From a virus, in IMG/VR virus record IMGVR_UViG_3300031963_000325, positions 1 through 42,303 of that record: a stretch of 42,303 nucleotides of DNA. One strand, written 5' to 3'. The position numbers were made by a program, and so were the translations under genes. Of this stretch, positions 25,801 through 33,880 are shown in pieces; the stretch's first letter is position 1, and each line of letters starts with the position of its first letter. Under the pieces are notes generated by a model that worked only from the letters and a program-made list of their open reading frames with translations, made no database searches and was not told the origin of the DNA.

Positions 25801-28800
25801 TCGGATGTAGATAAGATTAATGAGGCGAGGAAGAAGGAACTTGATGATTTCAAGGGCCCACTTAATCAGCCTTATTTCATAGGTGATGAGACTGGTCCAA
25901 CTGTAGAAGAGTTCATCAACCAGAAGTACGACACACAGATAGAAGAACTTAAGGCTAAGGCAGTACCTCAGGTGCAGGTAGTACCTACCAAACCTATAGA
26001 TGTAGAAGGAGAAGTATCATTGCTTGAGCAATTTCTTATTGATGAAGGTCTAATTCCTGAAACGGAAGAAGCACCAAAAGCAAGACTAAGTACTGGTGTT
26101 GAGAAAGTTGATACCAGAACAAGTGAGGAAGCTGTTATAGCAGAGATGAATAAACTTGCTGAACAGTATCCAGAAGAAGCCAAGTTTGGACAAGTTGAGC
26201 CAGTAGGGAAGTCTGATGTTGGGGAAGCAGTAGCTCAGAATCCAACACCACCAGAAAAGAAAGCCCCATTCTTAAAAAGAGTTCTTGACAAACTAGGTCT
26301 TACTGATGAGAAACAATTGTACAGAACCATTGAGTCTTTTGCTGATATGCCTATGATGATTGGTATATCTGACACACTTGGAAGTGGTACGTATAAGGAT
26401 GCAGCAGGTGGAGACCTTGAAATTGATGGTGGTATTCTATTTAACTTCTTTAGAAACACTGGTCTTGCATGGGCTAGTGTAAGCCAGAAACTAGCTGAGA
26501 ATCAAGTAAAGCAAGCTAAACAGGTTTATGAATCCAATAAGGAGTTGTTCGATAGACTTTGGAAAGAAGGAGCTTTACCAGAGGGCCACATACCATATGC
26601 TATTGTTAGAATGGGTGATGATGCTTTGTATTCAAACGAAGCTATATTTAGATACCTATCACCTTTTATCAAGACCCTTCCTTTAGAGAATAGAAAAGCT
26701 GCATTGGAGGTTTACAAGAAGCAACTTATTGATGTAGCTAAAAATCAAACAGCAAGCTCTTTCATATTTGATCTTCAAGAAAAAATAGATGATGGTAGCA
26801 TAAGCACGTTTGAAGACATTATAGGTTATTTGAATGACTTAACAAAATCTGGAGTAACTGAGTCGGCAGCTAAGAGTATACAATCTTTGAGGAATAGACT
26901 TAAAGATTTGAAAAAAGGAGATGATCTTTTCTCAAGAGCTGTAAATAGTATAGAAGATGTTCTTTCAAGAAAAGCACCTATACGAATACTTGAGTTTATA
27001 GATAAAAACAACATCACTACTATGGATCAATTTTTTGATTCCATAGTTAAAGACTCTATAAGTAGAGCAAATGGGGAGCCTAGTTCACTTAGCTTACCAA
27101 TCAGAGCTATAATATCAAGTAAAATATTCTCATTAAATGAATTGAAATCTAGAAAGCCTAGTAGCCCAATTCATAAAGCGTTGCTAGGAGAAACTAGAAA
27201 CCCTCTATGGGATCATATTGATAAGCTAACACTTCCATTTATCAGAGACCAAATCAGTGAACCTGCTATGCTTAAGGCAAGACAGGGTGACATAGTAGCT
27301 GTGATGGGTATAGATGTACGTGAAGGATCTGCGGGTGTAGAGAAGGCTAAACATAACAATTATGGTTATAGCCCCAAGGGGACACTTATATCATATATCA
27401 AGAACCCAACTAGAGCATTTGATGTATTCTCTGAACTTCAGGCAAAAGCACCTAAACTTATAAAACCTAACAAAAGTGGTAACTATCCATCGCCAGAATC
27501 TGTAGTAAGACAGGCAGGCGGTACTGCTTATATTGACGTAGCGTTTAGAGGAGCTAAACTTAAGTCAACAGGACAGACAGATTTAGATATAATTATAGGT
27601 AAACTGAGAACTGCATTCCCAGATGTATCTGTATTCACTACCAAGGAAGAGTTCGAAAACTTCCTTAAGCAAGAAGGAATAAGATCAAGGACTGACAAAA
27701 ATGGTAATGTGATTTATGGTATCACAAAGGATGGTAAAGTATTCTTAAATCCTGATAATGTATCGTTAAGAACACCTATACACGAGTTTGGTCACATATG
27801 GATTGATTACCTTAAATCAAAAGCATCTGGTAAAAAAGGTGACGATTTGCTTAATCGTGGCCTTGAGCTTGTTGATGGAACACCAGAGTACAAAGAAGCC
27901 CTTATTAAGTATGGCAATAGAGAACTTGCTCTTGAAGAAGCGTTGGTTGAATTGATGGCCACCAAGGGTGACACCATAATCAGTGCATCTAAAAAGAATG
28001 AGTTTAAGAACTGGTTGAATGCGTTATTCAAGTATATCAAAGAAAAGTTTGTAACAACAAAGGAGCTTTTCAAGGATAAAGAATTTCAAACTAAGATAGA
28101 TAAGATGACTCTTGATGAGTTCATCAATACATCTCTTGCAGATTTATTTGGTATGTCTCAGGTAAGCTCAAAATTCAAAGCATCTGAGGCAAAGGCTGCA
28201 TCAAGAGCCAGGCTTGATTTTAATATTGATTCTATAATAAGGTCTGCTAGAGCACAAGGATACTCTGAAGCGGCTATTAAAAATGTACTCACCAGAAGCG
28301 GTGTGGATCCAGATACTATTGATGCTGCATTGGCTAAGGCTGAACCTGCTGCTAAGAAGGTTGAGGTAACTGAGGAGTTTGCGCCTGGATACAACAGAGT
28401 GCTTAATGAAATCTTCGGTAAAGATGGTATAGTAGATAAGTCAAGAAGACGTGGTCGCTCTGAGGAAGACACACTGAAAAATGCTATTGACTACTTGCGT
28501 GGCACCAAGGTATACGAGAATGCTACTGACGTGCAGCGTGAGGCTATGGAACGCAATGTTAACAAGGAACTAGGTAAGCGTGAGAAGGCTGCGCCTAGTG
28601 CTAAGAGAGTATTGGGCCAGAAGAAAGATGTAGTTACTATAGAAGTTGACTTAGCAAAGGAGAGAGATAGAATAATTAAGGAGCAAATAAAACTAGCCAA
28701 GGAAATTACTGGTGACATTAATAAGAAAAGAGCAGCATTGGCTGAAAATATAAAGCCACTGATAAAGAGGGGGATAATAACTGCTGCTCAAGCAAGAACA

Positions 28801-31800
28801 ATCATAAATAGAATTAGCAAAGTTAATCTGAACAATCCTATCATGGTAGATAGGTTAGTTGAATACCTTGATAAGGTGTTTGATAATGCCAACTATGCCG
28901 CTGAAATGGATGAGATAAGAAAGTTACAGAAGCAGGCTAAGTCTAGAAACCATACCTCAATGACTAGTTTGGTAAATGAATTTACATCTATCAACCCTGA
29001 GGATATCCCACTTGTTGACAAGGAGACTGGAGAGCCATTAAATAAAATAATGGAATACAAAGAGGCACTTGACTTATTGAATACAAGAACTCCATTCTAC
29101 GGAAAGATGAATGAGGTATTAGATGAGATGGTAAAATATAAGAAGGTTGAAAAGTTTGATGCTGTTAAGACAAAGGATGCGCTTATAGATAAGTACAATA
29201 GCATCATGGATAAGTATGTAGGGAAGGATAAAAATGGTAAGGATAAGTTGAAGACTGTGGAAGACTATGTGGATCTAATTAAAGACCTAAATGCATTTAA
29301 AAGAAAAGCATTCCAGCTCCTACAGAACGAAGCTATTAAACAAGATGAGTATGAAGATTTAATTAATGGTGCTGGGAAAACTCAAGCAGTTGTAGATAGG
29401 AAGTTTGCAGAACAAATTGATAAGATAAAGAAGGGAATGATTGCCGATATAAAGAATCAGCGACCAAAGCCTAACCCTAATTTTACTAATGAGCAGAATG
29501 ATTTAATTAGAGAATACCTACAGCTAAATGATTCTGATATTGATAAACTATCTCCTGAGGACTTATTTATATTAAATGATTTGCTAGATAATATTAGCAA
29601 TGGAGAAATTGACTACTACAGATTGAGCGACATAGTATCAAGGGCAGCTGGAAAACAGGAAGGTGCTGCGGTTGGCAAGCAATTAAAAGGATCTAAGCTA
29701 AGCCTTGGATCAGCAAAGCTTAGAGAAGAAATGGCTAAGTTTGAAAGCTCATTCTGGGAAGGGCTTCTTGGTTTAGGTAGAGCTACATCTGGTCCACTAC
29801 AGAAGTTTATTATCTCTCCATTCAACAGAGCAATTGGGTCTTACGAGAAATTTAATAGAGATGGATTCAATTATTTCTTAAAGCTTAAGGGCAAGTATAG
29901 TATCAAGAAGGATCAGATGAACAAGATAGGTATGCTAACCACGTACCTACAGGAATACATGGCTCAGTTTGATCCTAAGAATAAAGATATTAAGGATATA
30001 GGTAAGCGTGACTGGTTCAAGGAAATCTTGTCTGATGAAAACATGAGAGATGATTACTCTCCTGAAGAGCTTAAGATTATTGAAAAAATCTATAAGAGTC
30101 TACCAAAAGATAAGGATGGGAATGTGGATCCTAAAGCGGTATACGATAGCTATGAGGCTAACGATGGAAAGTTCTTTACTAAAAATGAGAAGGCTTTCTT
30201 TGACTCAATCATGGAGTGGAAGAAGCAGAACTCAACAGGAAAGCAGAAGGCTGCTAATGAGATGAGTGGTAATGCATTTAAGGAGATTCCTTTCCATATG
30301 CTTAGATCAAGATATGGAAGCATGTCTTCTCAAATTACACCAACTGTGTCTGGTGATAATGGCATGGTTAGAATAAATGCTGGAACAGGTAAGGAGAGAG
30401 TTAGTGAAGCAGTTGGGGCAATCAATACAGACTTTGAGAAGTTATTCATAAAAGGACTAGAGCAGACTGGGCGTGATTTCTTCTTGACTAAAGCACTTAA
30501 GGATATCAACAATGTATTGGCATCTGCCAAGAAAGAACTTGATGGTGATAAGGACCCTTTGCTCAAGGCAATATCTTATACGCTATCAGATGCATTGTCT
30601 TATGAATTTAGCAATACTGCTAGTCAGAACATATTAAAGAGATTGGTTCAGGCTAGAGTTGCGATGACATTGTTAGACCCGATAAGAACAGGAATAGAAT
30701 TTACATCTACCCTTCTTTCATTTGGCCTGAGAGCAAGAACACTATCTGGATATAAGAACTTATTCGGTAGTCAAGGTGATATGAAGAATCTTCTTGAGTT
30801 TACGAATAGCCCCCTGAGATTACGTCAGAATATTAACAATGCTATTGATATCAACGATGGGAAGATTGAAAAGCAGAGCATGCTTACCAAGTGGACAACA
30901 TTCCTTTCTGGTCTACCAGAACGGACAATGATGGTTACTTCATGGATGCCAACATTCACTAGTGAGTTTCAAAGAATTACAGGTGAGAAGTTTAACATGA
31001 AGAAGTTCAATGATAGCGAAGCATATAGAGAGAAATATGGTAGGGCAATAAAAGAATCTTCTGCTGTAGCTGATGCTCAGACTGAAAAGATTATTGGACC
31101 AACAACCAAGGCAGGGCAGAGAAGGGAAATTATAATATTCCCAGGTAAGACTGTTGGTAGAGACACTGTGGCTGGTCAAACCCTTGGATTCTTTAGCAAC
31201 TATCCATTTAGAGAATCTACAGAATTTATAAATGGATTTAGAGAAGCATACGAGATATTAAAGAAAGGTGATTCAGTAGAATCAATACTTCAGTTACAGA
31301 AGCCGCTGGGGATTGCATTGAACGTAGCAGCCTACGGATTCTTGTCATCAGTAGCATATGCTTCTAGATTAATTCTTCTTGGAGATGATGACGAAGAGGA
31401 AAGAGGTAGTAAGATGCTTGAGGAATTGATGACTGCAAAAGGATTTATTGAGGAGGTATCAGCAAATGGAGTGGCATTAGCAGCAAGTAAGTATGCTGGA
31501 GGAGGTAGAGCAATACTTCAAGTATTAGGTACACTAGGTATTGCTCTTACTGATGGTGAGGAAACAAAGGCTACAATTAAAAAGATGCTAAAGGGAAGTG
31601 TCTATGTAGATCCTCTACCAACCCAAAAGTTAACTGGCTATGGCACTGCTGATAAAGTGAATACAGCAATAATAAAATATATTCCTGAGTTCGTAGTTCT
31701 TAGCAACACAATTATAGATGCTATAGGTGGATTAAATGAAGTAAAAGCAATATACGATAAGGTAGAAAGCAAAGGAGTAGATGCACTAACAAAAGACGAG

Positions 31801-32166
31801 GAGCTAAGAGTCCTAGCATTGAGTGTTGTGTTTACTGGTACTCAATTGTTATTAAACTATAGAGGAACATCTTTACCATCTTACAATAACTTGAAGGCAG
31901 GAATGAAGGCAGTGAAGGAAGAGGCTGGTGTGGCTGATATAGCTGCTGGAAATGTGCCTACTAAGAAGTCATCCAGAGGTGGCGGAGGAGGTGGCGCCAA
32001 GACGATGAACAAGACTGATATGAAAAAGTATTTCCCTGATATGTACAATGAATTGTATGGCCCTGGGTCTGCTACTTATGAGGTAGATCAGGAAATAAAA
32101 GCTTTAGAAAAACAACAGAGGAAGATGGAGGAGCAAATTAAAAAAGAAATATACGGAGGACGTTAA
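22846..32166 (+). CDS. Giant internal virion protein with embedded zinc-metalloprotease motif
   Basis: A 3106-residue protein, the largest here, comparable in position to T7 gp16 and to the giant cargo proteins of crAss-like phages. N-terminal residues 5-61 are two copies of a short unit (DLYNNAVSKGYKK and DMYTYVQSKGYKK). Coiled coil follows at about 270-375, and a Gly/Ala hydrophobic stretch at about 505-540. A gluzincin-like motif HEFGH lies at residues 1646-1650, with EEALVE (Glu 1698 or 1702) about 50 residues later as possible third ligand. Residues 1800-2400 are mainly helical. A hydrophobic segment near 2820-2850 could cross a membrane. A Gly tract precedes a basic helical C-terminus. 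I see no RNA polymerase DxDGD motif. It is probably ejected with the DNA; the peptidase may process virion proteins or host targets. Confidence 0.7.
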   Translation: MNEEVINDLYNNAVSKGYKKSREEFISLLQSNDAVMNDMYTYVQSKGYKKGVDDFKDLIGATIEKPVAVESKKKEDTTGLPSGVGSSASSVSAPNDEIKALFKRYAEEAPLRKTFADRIIPPSPATTPEFKKELKEVSIRKEKEDAELYLAKLRAENEFDKLGEKPRVEQSKYLNEQLTQINKDLIGKGEEFVVPEMQYRFGNLGFKFEEAEGGRDYMNVTASNGKTTQISLDNFLESTSASEAFRLQKFIQDNTPVKGLFAFEKTLRDQDKVFNNQKEIDESLASINSEQANIMARKYEFVKIQSSLEAEKANLESVPEKQRNTPQYIAKVNDFISKADKFSSDLQAFEKDIESLKNKEQQLNESIGKYTEMKSQQGTWYGSALNAFANKSYYDMAKGLTGVTIDFIGEVISATGLPIMSQENYEKNFIEQAKKEGVNITEGEDFISITSRLSPETLANIENRVKDVGKKSVKGEVIGDLDKTSKMIMESSGVSPEYYQSVEETFVGGALLGALTSIPAMAGGPLTRTVLMGSQVLSGLDAEMSNDPAFADISENEKYLVKGPIAVAVATLESIGLSNLINQKGFLNGLVLKALGKVGKGASYKTFGEAVKNEIDSAVARGALTLGAGFLAEAETGALQEVADITIKEIYNMAKEKEMFDTPDSVVQFIERVGKASIQEGIGAGVISIPASVSAAYSGKGFLEMDDNQFMLFEKIANDSNIKKGFIATLKSRINSGEITAAEGKDILNNYTNSVGILNSLPNNLDIQGKKQAMNLLKERRELELQISGKDQALTVPQRNRITQINEQLTKLSEDAVQKQAAGQVPVQPEARVGQEVAQGEPQVEPQVVTQEGQKEIADENVILSGLRDGFKAVTRNSFDIRSDADVMQNIENRKSFTTSVTKNGKKYLVVGLKLKDVEATTSGRDGYSFAAIEDDGNLPSNAVDVLTQKAVSNVSSVYPNIKTPTIDMFAPVEGKQEVIPASIQSDVDKINEARKKELDDFKGPLNQPYFIGDETGPTVEEFINQKYDTQIEELKAKAVPQVQVVPTKPIDVEGEVSLLEQFLIDEGLIPETEEAPKARLSTGVEKVDTRTSEEAVIAEMNKLAEQYPEEAKFGQVEPVGKSDVGEAVAQNPTPPEKKAPFLKRVLDKLGLTDEKQLYRTIESFADMPMMIGISDTLGSGTYKDAAGGDLEIDGGILFNFFRNTGLAWASVSQKLAENQVKQAKQVYESNKELFDRLWKEGALPEGHIPYAIVRMGDDALYSNEAIFRYLSPFIKTLPLENRKAALEVYKKQLIDVAKNQTASSFIFDLQEKIDDGSISTFEDIIGYLNDLTKSGVTESAAKSIQSLRNRLKDLKKGDDLFSRAVNSIEDVLSRKAPIRILEFIDKNNITTMDQFFDSIVKDSISRANGEPSSLSLPIRAIISSKIFSLNELKSRKPSSPIHKALLGETRNPLWDHIDKLTLPFIRDQISEPAMLKARQGDIVAVMGIDVREGSAGVEKAKHNNYGYSPKGTLISYIKNPTRAFDVFSELQAKAPKLIKPNKSGNYPSPESVVRQAGGTAYIDVAFRGAKLKSTGQTDLDIIIGKLRTAFPDVSVFTTKEEFENFLKQEGIRSRTDKNGNVIYGITKDGKVFLNPDNVSLRTPIHEFGHIWIDYLKSKASGKKGDDLLNRGLELVDGTPEYKEALIKYGNRELALEEALVELMATKGDTIISASKKNEFKNWLNALFKYIKEKFVTTKELFKDKEFQTKIDKMTLDEFINTSLADLFGMSQVSSKFKASEAKAASRARLDFNIDSIIRSARAQGYSEAAIKNVLTRSGVDPDTIDAALAKAEPAAKKVEVTEEFAPGYNRVLNEIFGKDGIVDKSRRRGRSEEDTLKNAIDYLRGTKVYENATDVQREAMERNVNKELGKREKAAPSAKRVLGQKKDVVTIEVDLAKERDRIIKEQIKLAKEITGDINKKRAALAENIKPLIKRGIITAAQARTIINRISKVNLNNPIMVDRLVEYLDKVFDNANYAAEMDEIRKLQKQAKSRNHTSMTSLVNEFTSINPEDIPLVDKETGEPLNKIMEYKEALDLLNTRTPFYGKMNEVLDEMVKYKKVEKFDAVKTKDALIDKYNSIMDKYVGKDKNGKDKLKTVEDYVDLIKDLNAFKRKAFQLLQNEAIKQDEYEDLINGAGKTQAVVDRKFAEQIDKIKKGMIADIKNQRPKPNPNFTNEQNDLIREYLQLNDSDIDKLSPEDLFILNDLLDNISNGEIDYYRLSDIVSRAAGKQEGAAVGKQLKGSKLSLGSAKLREEMAKFESSFWEGLLGLGRATSGPLQKFIISPFNRAIGSYEKFNRDGFNYFLKLKGKYSIKKDQMNKIGMLTTYLQEYMAQFDPKNKDIKDIGKRDWFKEILSDENMRDDYSPEELKIIEKIYKSLPKDKDGNVDPKAVYDSYEANDGKFFTKNEKAFFDSIMEWKKQNSTGKQKAANEMSGNAFKEIPFHMLRSRYGSMSSQITPTVSGDNGMVRINAGTGKERVSEAVGAINTDFEKLFIKGLEQTGRDFFLTKALKDINNVLASAKKELDGDKDPLLKAISYTLSDALSYEFSNTASQNILKRLVQARVAMTLLDPIRTGIEFTSTLLSFGLRARTLSGYKNLFGSQGDMKNLLEFTNSPLRLRQNINNAIDINDGKIEKQSMLTKWTTFLSGLPERTMMVTSWMPTFTSEFQRITGEKFNMKKFNDSEAYREKYGRAIKESSAVADAQTEKIIGPTTKAGQRREIIIFPGKTVGRDTVAGQTLGFFSNYPFRESTEFINGFREAYEILKKGDSVESILQLQKPLGIALNVAAYGFLSSVAYASRLILLGDDDEEERGSKMLEELMTAKGFIEEVSANGVALAASKYAGGGRAILQVLGTLGIALTDGEETKATIKKMLKGSVYVDPLPTQKLTGYGTADKVNTAIIKYIPEFVVLSNTIIDAIGGLNEVKAIYDKVESKGVDALTKDEELRVLALSVVFTGTQLLLNYRGTSLPSYNNLKAGMKAVKEEAGVADIAAGNVPTKKSSRGGGGGGAKTMNKTDMKKYFPDMYNELYGPGSATYEVDQEIKALEKQQRKMEEQIKKEIYGGR

Positions 32167-32561
32167 GTATATCTAATGTATTTCAATCCCTTTTGGATAT
32201 CGTAGTAAACCATTAGATCTCCTGTTGCTGGTTTACTCACGCTTCCATTGAGGTTATCTGCTATTGCATATATTACTCCATCATCACAGGACCAGATTAA
32301 TAATGGGTTGAGTCTCTTTTGAATTAGCTTAGATAACTTTATGAGTGATACAGGAAGAGGGTAGGCTGTCTTCATTGTCTTTAATCTACCAACAACCTCA
32401 GCGTAGGCTATGAGATTATTATCTTTATCAAAGATCTTGTAGTCTATATCTCTTGGATCAAGCTTCTGAAAGCTTCCACCAAACACATTGACAAAAGTTG
32501 TAATAGCTTTTTTCTCTCTTCTGATATCCTCTTCGGTTTCAAAAGTCTTCATCATATTCAA
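32163..32561 (-). CDS. PD-(D/E)XK-like putative nuclease
   Basis: A 132-residue protein. DIDYKIFDKD at about residues 38-47, then IAYAEVVGRLKTM at 51-63, then a helix YPLPVSLIKLSKLIQKRLNP, make the order of a small PD-(D/E)XK nuclease family that I have seen in phages. In that family the usual EVKGR is the catalytic E-x-K. Here it reads EVVGR, so the usual catalytic Lys is missing and the enzyme may be inactive or may use Lys61. Met3 and Met4 are alternative starts. Its stop shares bases with the stop of the convergent giant virion gene. It is the last gene of the early operon. Confidence 0.55.
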   Translation of the reverse strand: MNMMKTFETEEDIRREKKAITTFVNVFGGSFQKLDPRDIDYKIFDKDNNLIAYAEVVGRLKTMKTAYPLPVSLIKLSKLIQKRLNPLLIWSCDDGVIYAIADNLNGSVSKPATGDLMVYYDIQKGLKYIRYT

Positions 32562-32736
32562 TTGTTTTTATGATATCTCTCAAGTCTTTTATAAAAGATT
32601 TGATGTCATCTTTTACAGACTCATACTCCCTATCCACAAGCTTCTCGTAGATGGTAGTCACGCTAACATGGAATCCCTCAGTAGTGAAGGCTATCCTAGC
32701 TGCCCTGTCTCTTTCTTGTTGGACTCTATCATCCAT
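32539..32736 (-). CDS. Small acidic helical protein, unknown
   Basis: A 65-residue protein overlapping both neighbours: 46 bases with the upstream DnaA-C-like gene and 23 bases with the downstream nuclease-like gene. It has a basic first third and a strongly acidic end (KTIEYDEDF). No family recognised. The nested, ordered overlaps are typical of compact early phage operons and argue that it is translated, but the evidence is modest. Confidence 0.5.
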   Translation of the reverse strand: MDDRVQQERDRAARIAFTTEGFHVSVTTIYEKLVDREYESVKDDIKSFIKDLRDIIKTIEYDEDF

Positions 32737-33176
32737 TCTTTTTCTGTTATAAAGTTATATACTGGCTTCATTTTCTCTTTTAGTAATCTAAGTTCCTTCT
32801 TAAGTGCTTCATTCTCTTGCACTAATCTACCAACAATATTATAAGAATTAACAGTTTCGTCTCTAAATTTATTCATGACCACCATTTCTTTACATTTTAA
32901 ATACAGTCTTCTAAAATTTGAATCTACTTCTAGTAGTTCATTTAATCTTTTTAGATAGTATTCAGCAGAGTACCTACTCTTCTTCATGTTGTATGCAATA
33001 CTTTCAACATGCATTCCTGTATCCTTGAGTAGTGATGCAAATATCATTCGTGCTTCTACCTCTCCTCGATACCTTGTTACTGACAGGATCCTCTCACCTG
33101 TCACCATCTCAACGATGTTGCGTAGATTATCAATCTTCTTTCTGTCCTCCGTAAAAGAGTTCTGCTTTGATTCCAT
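32691..33176 (-). CDS. Orphan DnaA domain IV-like DNA-binding protein with coiled coil
   Basis: 161 residues. Residues 13-95 match the layout of the DnaA C-terminal DNA-binding domain (Bac_DnaA_C): helix KKIDNLRNIVEMVTG, then R-Y-R-x-x-V-E-A-R-M, then FASLLKDTGMHVESIAYNM, the helix-turn-helix around SRYSAEYYLKRLNELLEV. No AAA+ ATPase part precedes it. Residues 113-137 form a coiled coil (VGRLVQENEALKKELRLL). The long form starting at 33176 is preferred to Met24, because the extra residues form the first helix of the domain; this gives a 47-base overlap with the preceding nuclease gene. Likely role: binding of specific DNA sites, as an origin factor or regulator. Confidence 0.65.
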   Translation of the reverse strand: MESKQNSFTEDRKKIDNLRNIVEMVTGERILSVTRYRGEVEARMIFASLLKDTGMHVESIAYNMKKSRYSAEYYLKRLNELLEVDSNFRRLYLKCKEMVVMNKFRDETVNSYNIVGRLVQENEALKKELRLLKEKMKPVYNFITEKEWMIESNKKETGQLG

Positions 33177-33384
33177 GATTTTGTAGTTCTTTGATTCTAT
33201 ATTCCTGTAGTTTAGTTGGCTTGCCTGTAGGTCTCTTGACTTCGTAGAACTCTACGTCTGATCCCTTAGGGATGGCGATAAGGTCAGGGATGCCATTCTT
33301 GTTGGTCTTAATCAACTTAATCACGTAGTATCCCTGATCCTCAAGGTCTTTCATTAACTTACTTTGTATCTGCTGCTCGGTCAC
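33130..33384 (-). CDS. VRR-NUC domain nuclease
   Basis: An 84-residue small PD-(D/E)XK enzyme. GIPDLIAI (Asp34), FYEVKRPTG (Glu48, Lys50) and KLQEYRIKELQ (Gln60) are the motifs of the VRR-NUC family, found in phage and prophage nucleases and thought to act on branched or structured DNA. It starts with GTG at 33384, downstream of the three-repeat element. It may resolve replication or packaging intermediates. The residues needed for catalysis are all present. Confidence 0.85.
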   Translation of the reverse strand: MTEQQIQSKLMKDLEDQGYYVIKLIKTNKNGIPDLIAIPKGSDVEFYEVKRPTGKPTKLQEYRIKELQNHGIKAELFYGGQKED

Positions 33385-33404
33385 TTGATTGTCTTGATTT
33401 TTCT

Positions 33405-33441
33405 ATACCCTAAACATACCCTATTTATACCCTAAGGGTAT
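33405..33441. repeat. Three 11-base-spaced repeats ending in a palindrome
   Basis: ATACCCTA occurs at 33405, 33416 and 33427, exactly 11 bases apart, so all copies lie on the same helix face. The third copy forms the near-palindrome ATACCCTAAGGGTAT (33427-33441). It fills the short gap between the 69-residue gene and the VRR-NUC gene. It looks like an operator or a small iteron array for a DNA-binding protein. Confidence 0.7.
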
Positions 33442-33641
33442 GTTTTGTATGGCCTGAAGTTCTTCTTCGCAATCTGTAATGCCTCTGCTTCGCTATCAGC
33501 GAACCCTGTGTCATATACCCAGCCAGAGCAGTACCAATATAGCCACTCTCCTTTGTGAGATTGAAACACACCTATTGTATCTATAGGAATATCCCTACCA
33601 TAATACAATCTCTTTGCTTGGTCTCCTAGATAGATATTCAT
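33432..33641 (-). CDS. Hypothetical protein, aromatic-rich
   Basis: 69 residues, with many Tyr and Trp residues (GEWLYWYCSGWVYDTGFADS). It has an alternating pattern that could be a small beta sheet followed by a helix EAEALQIAKKNF. No family assigned. Its ATG overlaps the preceding gene stop as ATGA, so it is translated by coupling. The stop codon lies within the ATACCCTA repeat. Confidence 0.6.
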   Translation of the reverse strand: MNIYLGDQAKRLYYGRDIPIDTIGVFQSHKGEWLYWYCSGWVYDTGFADSEAEALQIAKKNFRPYKTYP

Positions 33642-33880
33642 TCGTAGGTTTCTTTATAGTACCGTCTAGCATTTTCATAAGAATCACTAACATCCTTTTC
33701 TTTAATACTTAATGCTTCAAATGAATTATTTCCAGACCCAGTAAAGTGAGCCTCCCTAATTTGTTCTTGCTCCAAGAGCTTGGCTTCTTCAAACCATTCT
33801 AGAAAGTCATGCATCTCCTTTGGGCTGATGTTTAAAGTCATGACCTTTGATGCGAACCATTGTACTGCTGTCTGTTTCAT
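33638..33880 (-). CDS. Conserved small phage protein, unknown
   Basis: An 80-residue helical, acidic protein. MKQTAVQWFASKV and EAKLLEQEQIREAHFTGSGN resemble a small protein family common in Bacteroidota phages and prophages, usually beginning MKQTAVEW and having an EKEQI motif. No function is known to me. ATGA overlaps link it to the genes on both sides. Confidence 0.65.
   Translation of the reverse strand: MKQTAVQWFASKVMTLNISPKEMHDFLEWFEEAKLLEQEQIREAHFTGSGNNSFEALSIKEKDVSDSYENARRYYKETYE

Noticed and set aside
27807-28718. Several antisense open frames inside the giant virion gene
   Set aside because: They are Ser/Leu-rich shadows of a strongly coding frame, without start-site signals.
22846-32166. 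Giant virion RNA polymerase as in crAss-like phages
   Set aside because: I found no DxDGD-type catalytic motif. The protein shows coiled coils, hydrophobic segments and a HEFGH peptidase motif instead.
33405-33441. CRISPR array
   Set aside because: Repeats are only 8 bases with 3-base gaps and the last forms a palindrome, so it is an operator or iteron type of element.
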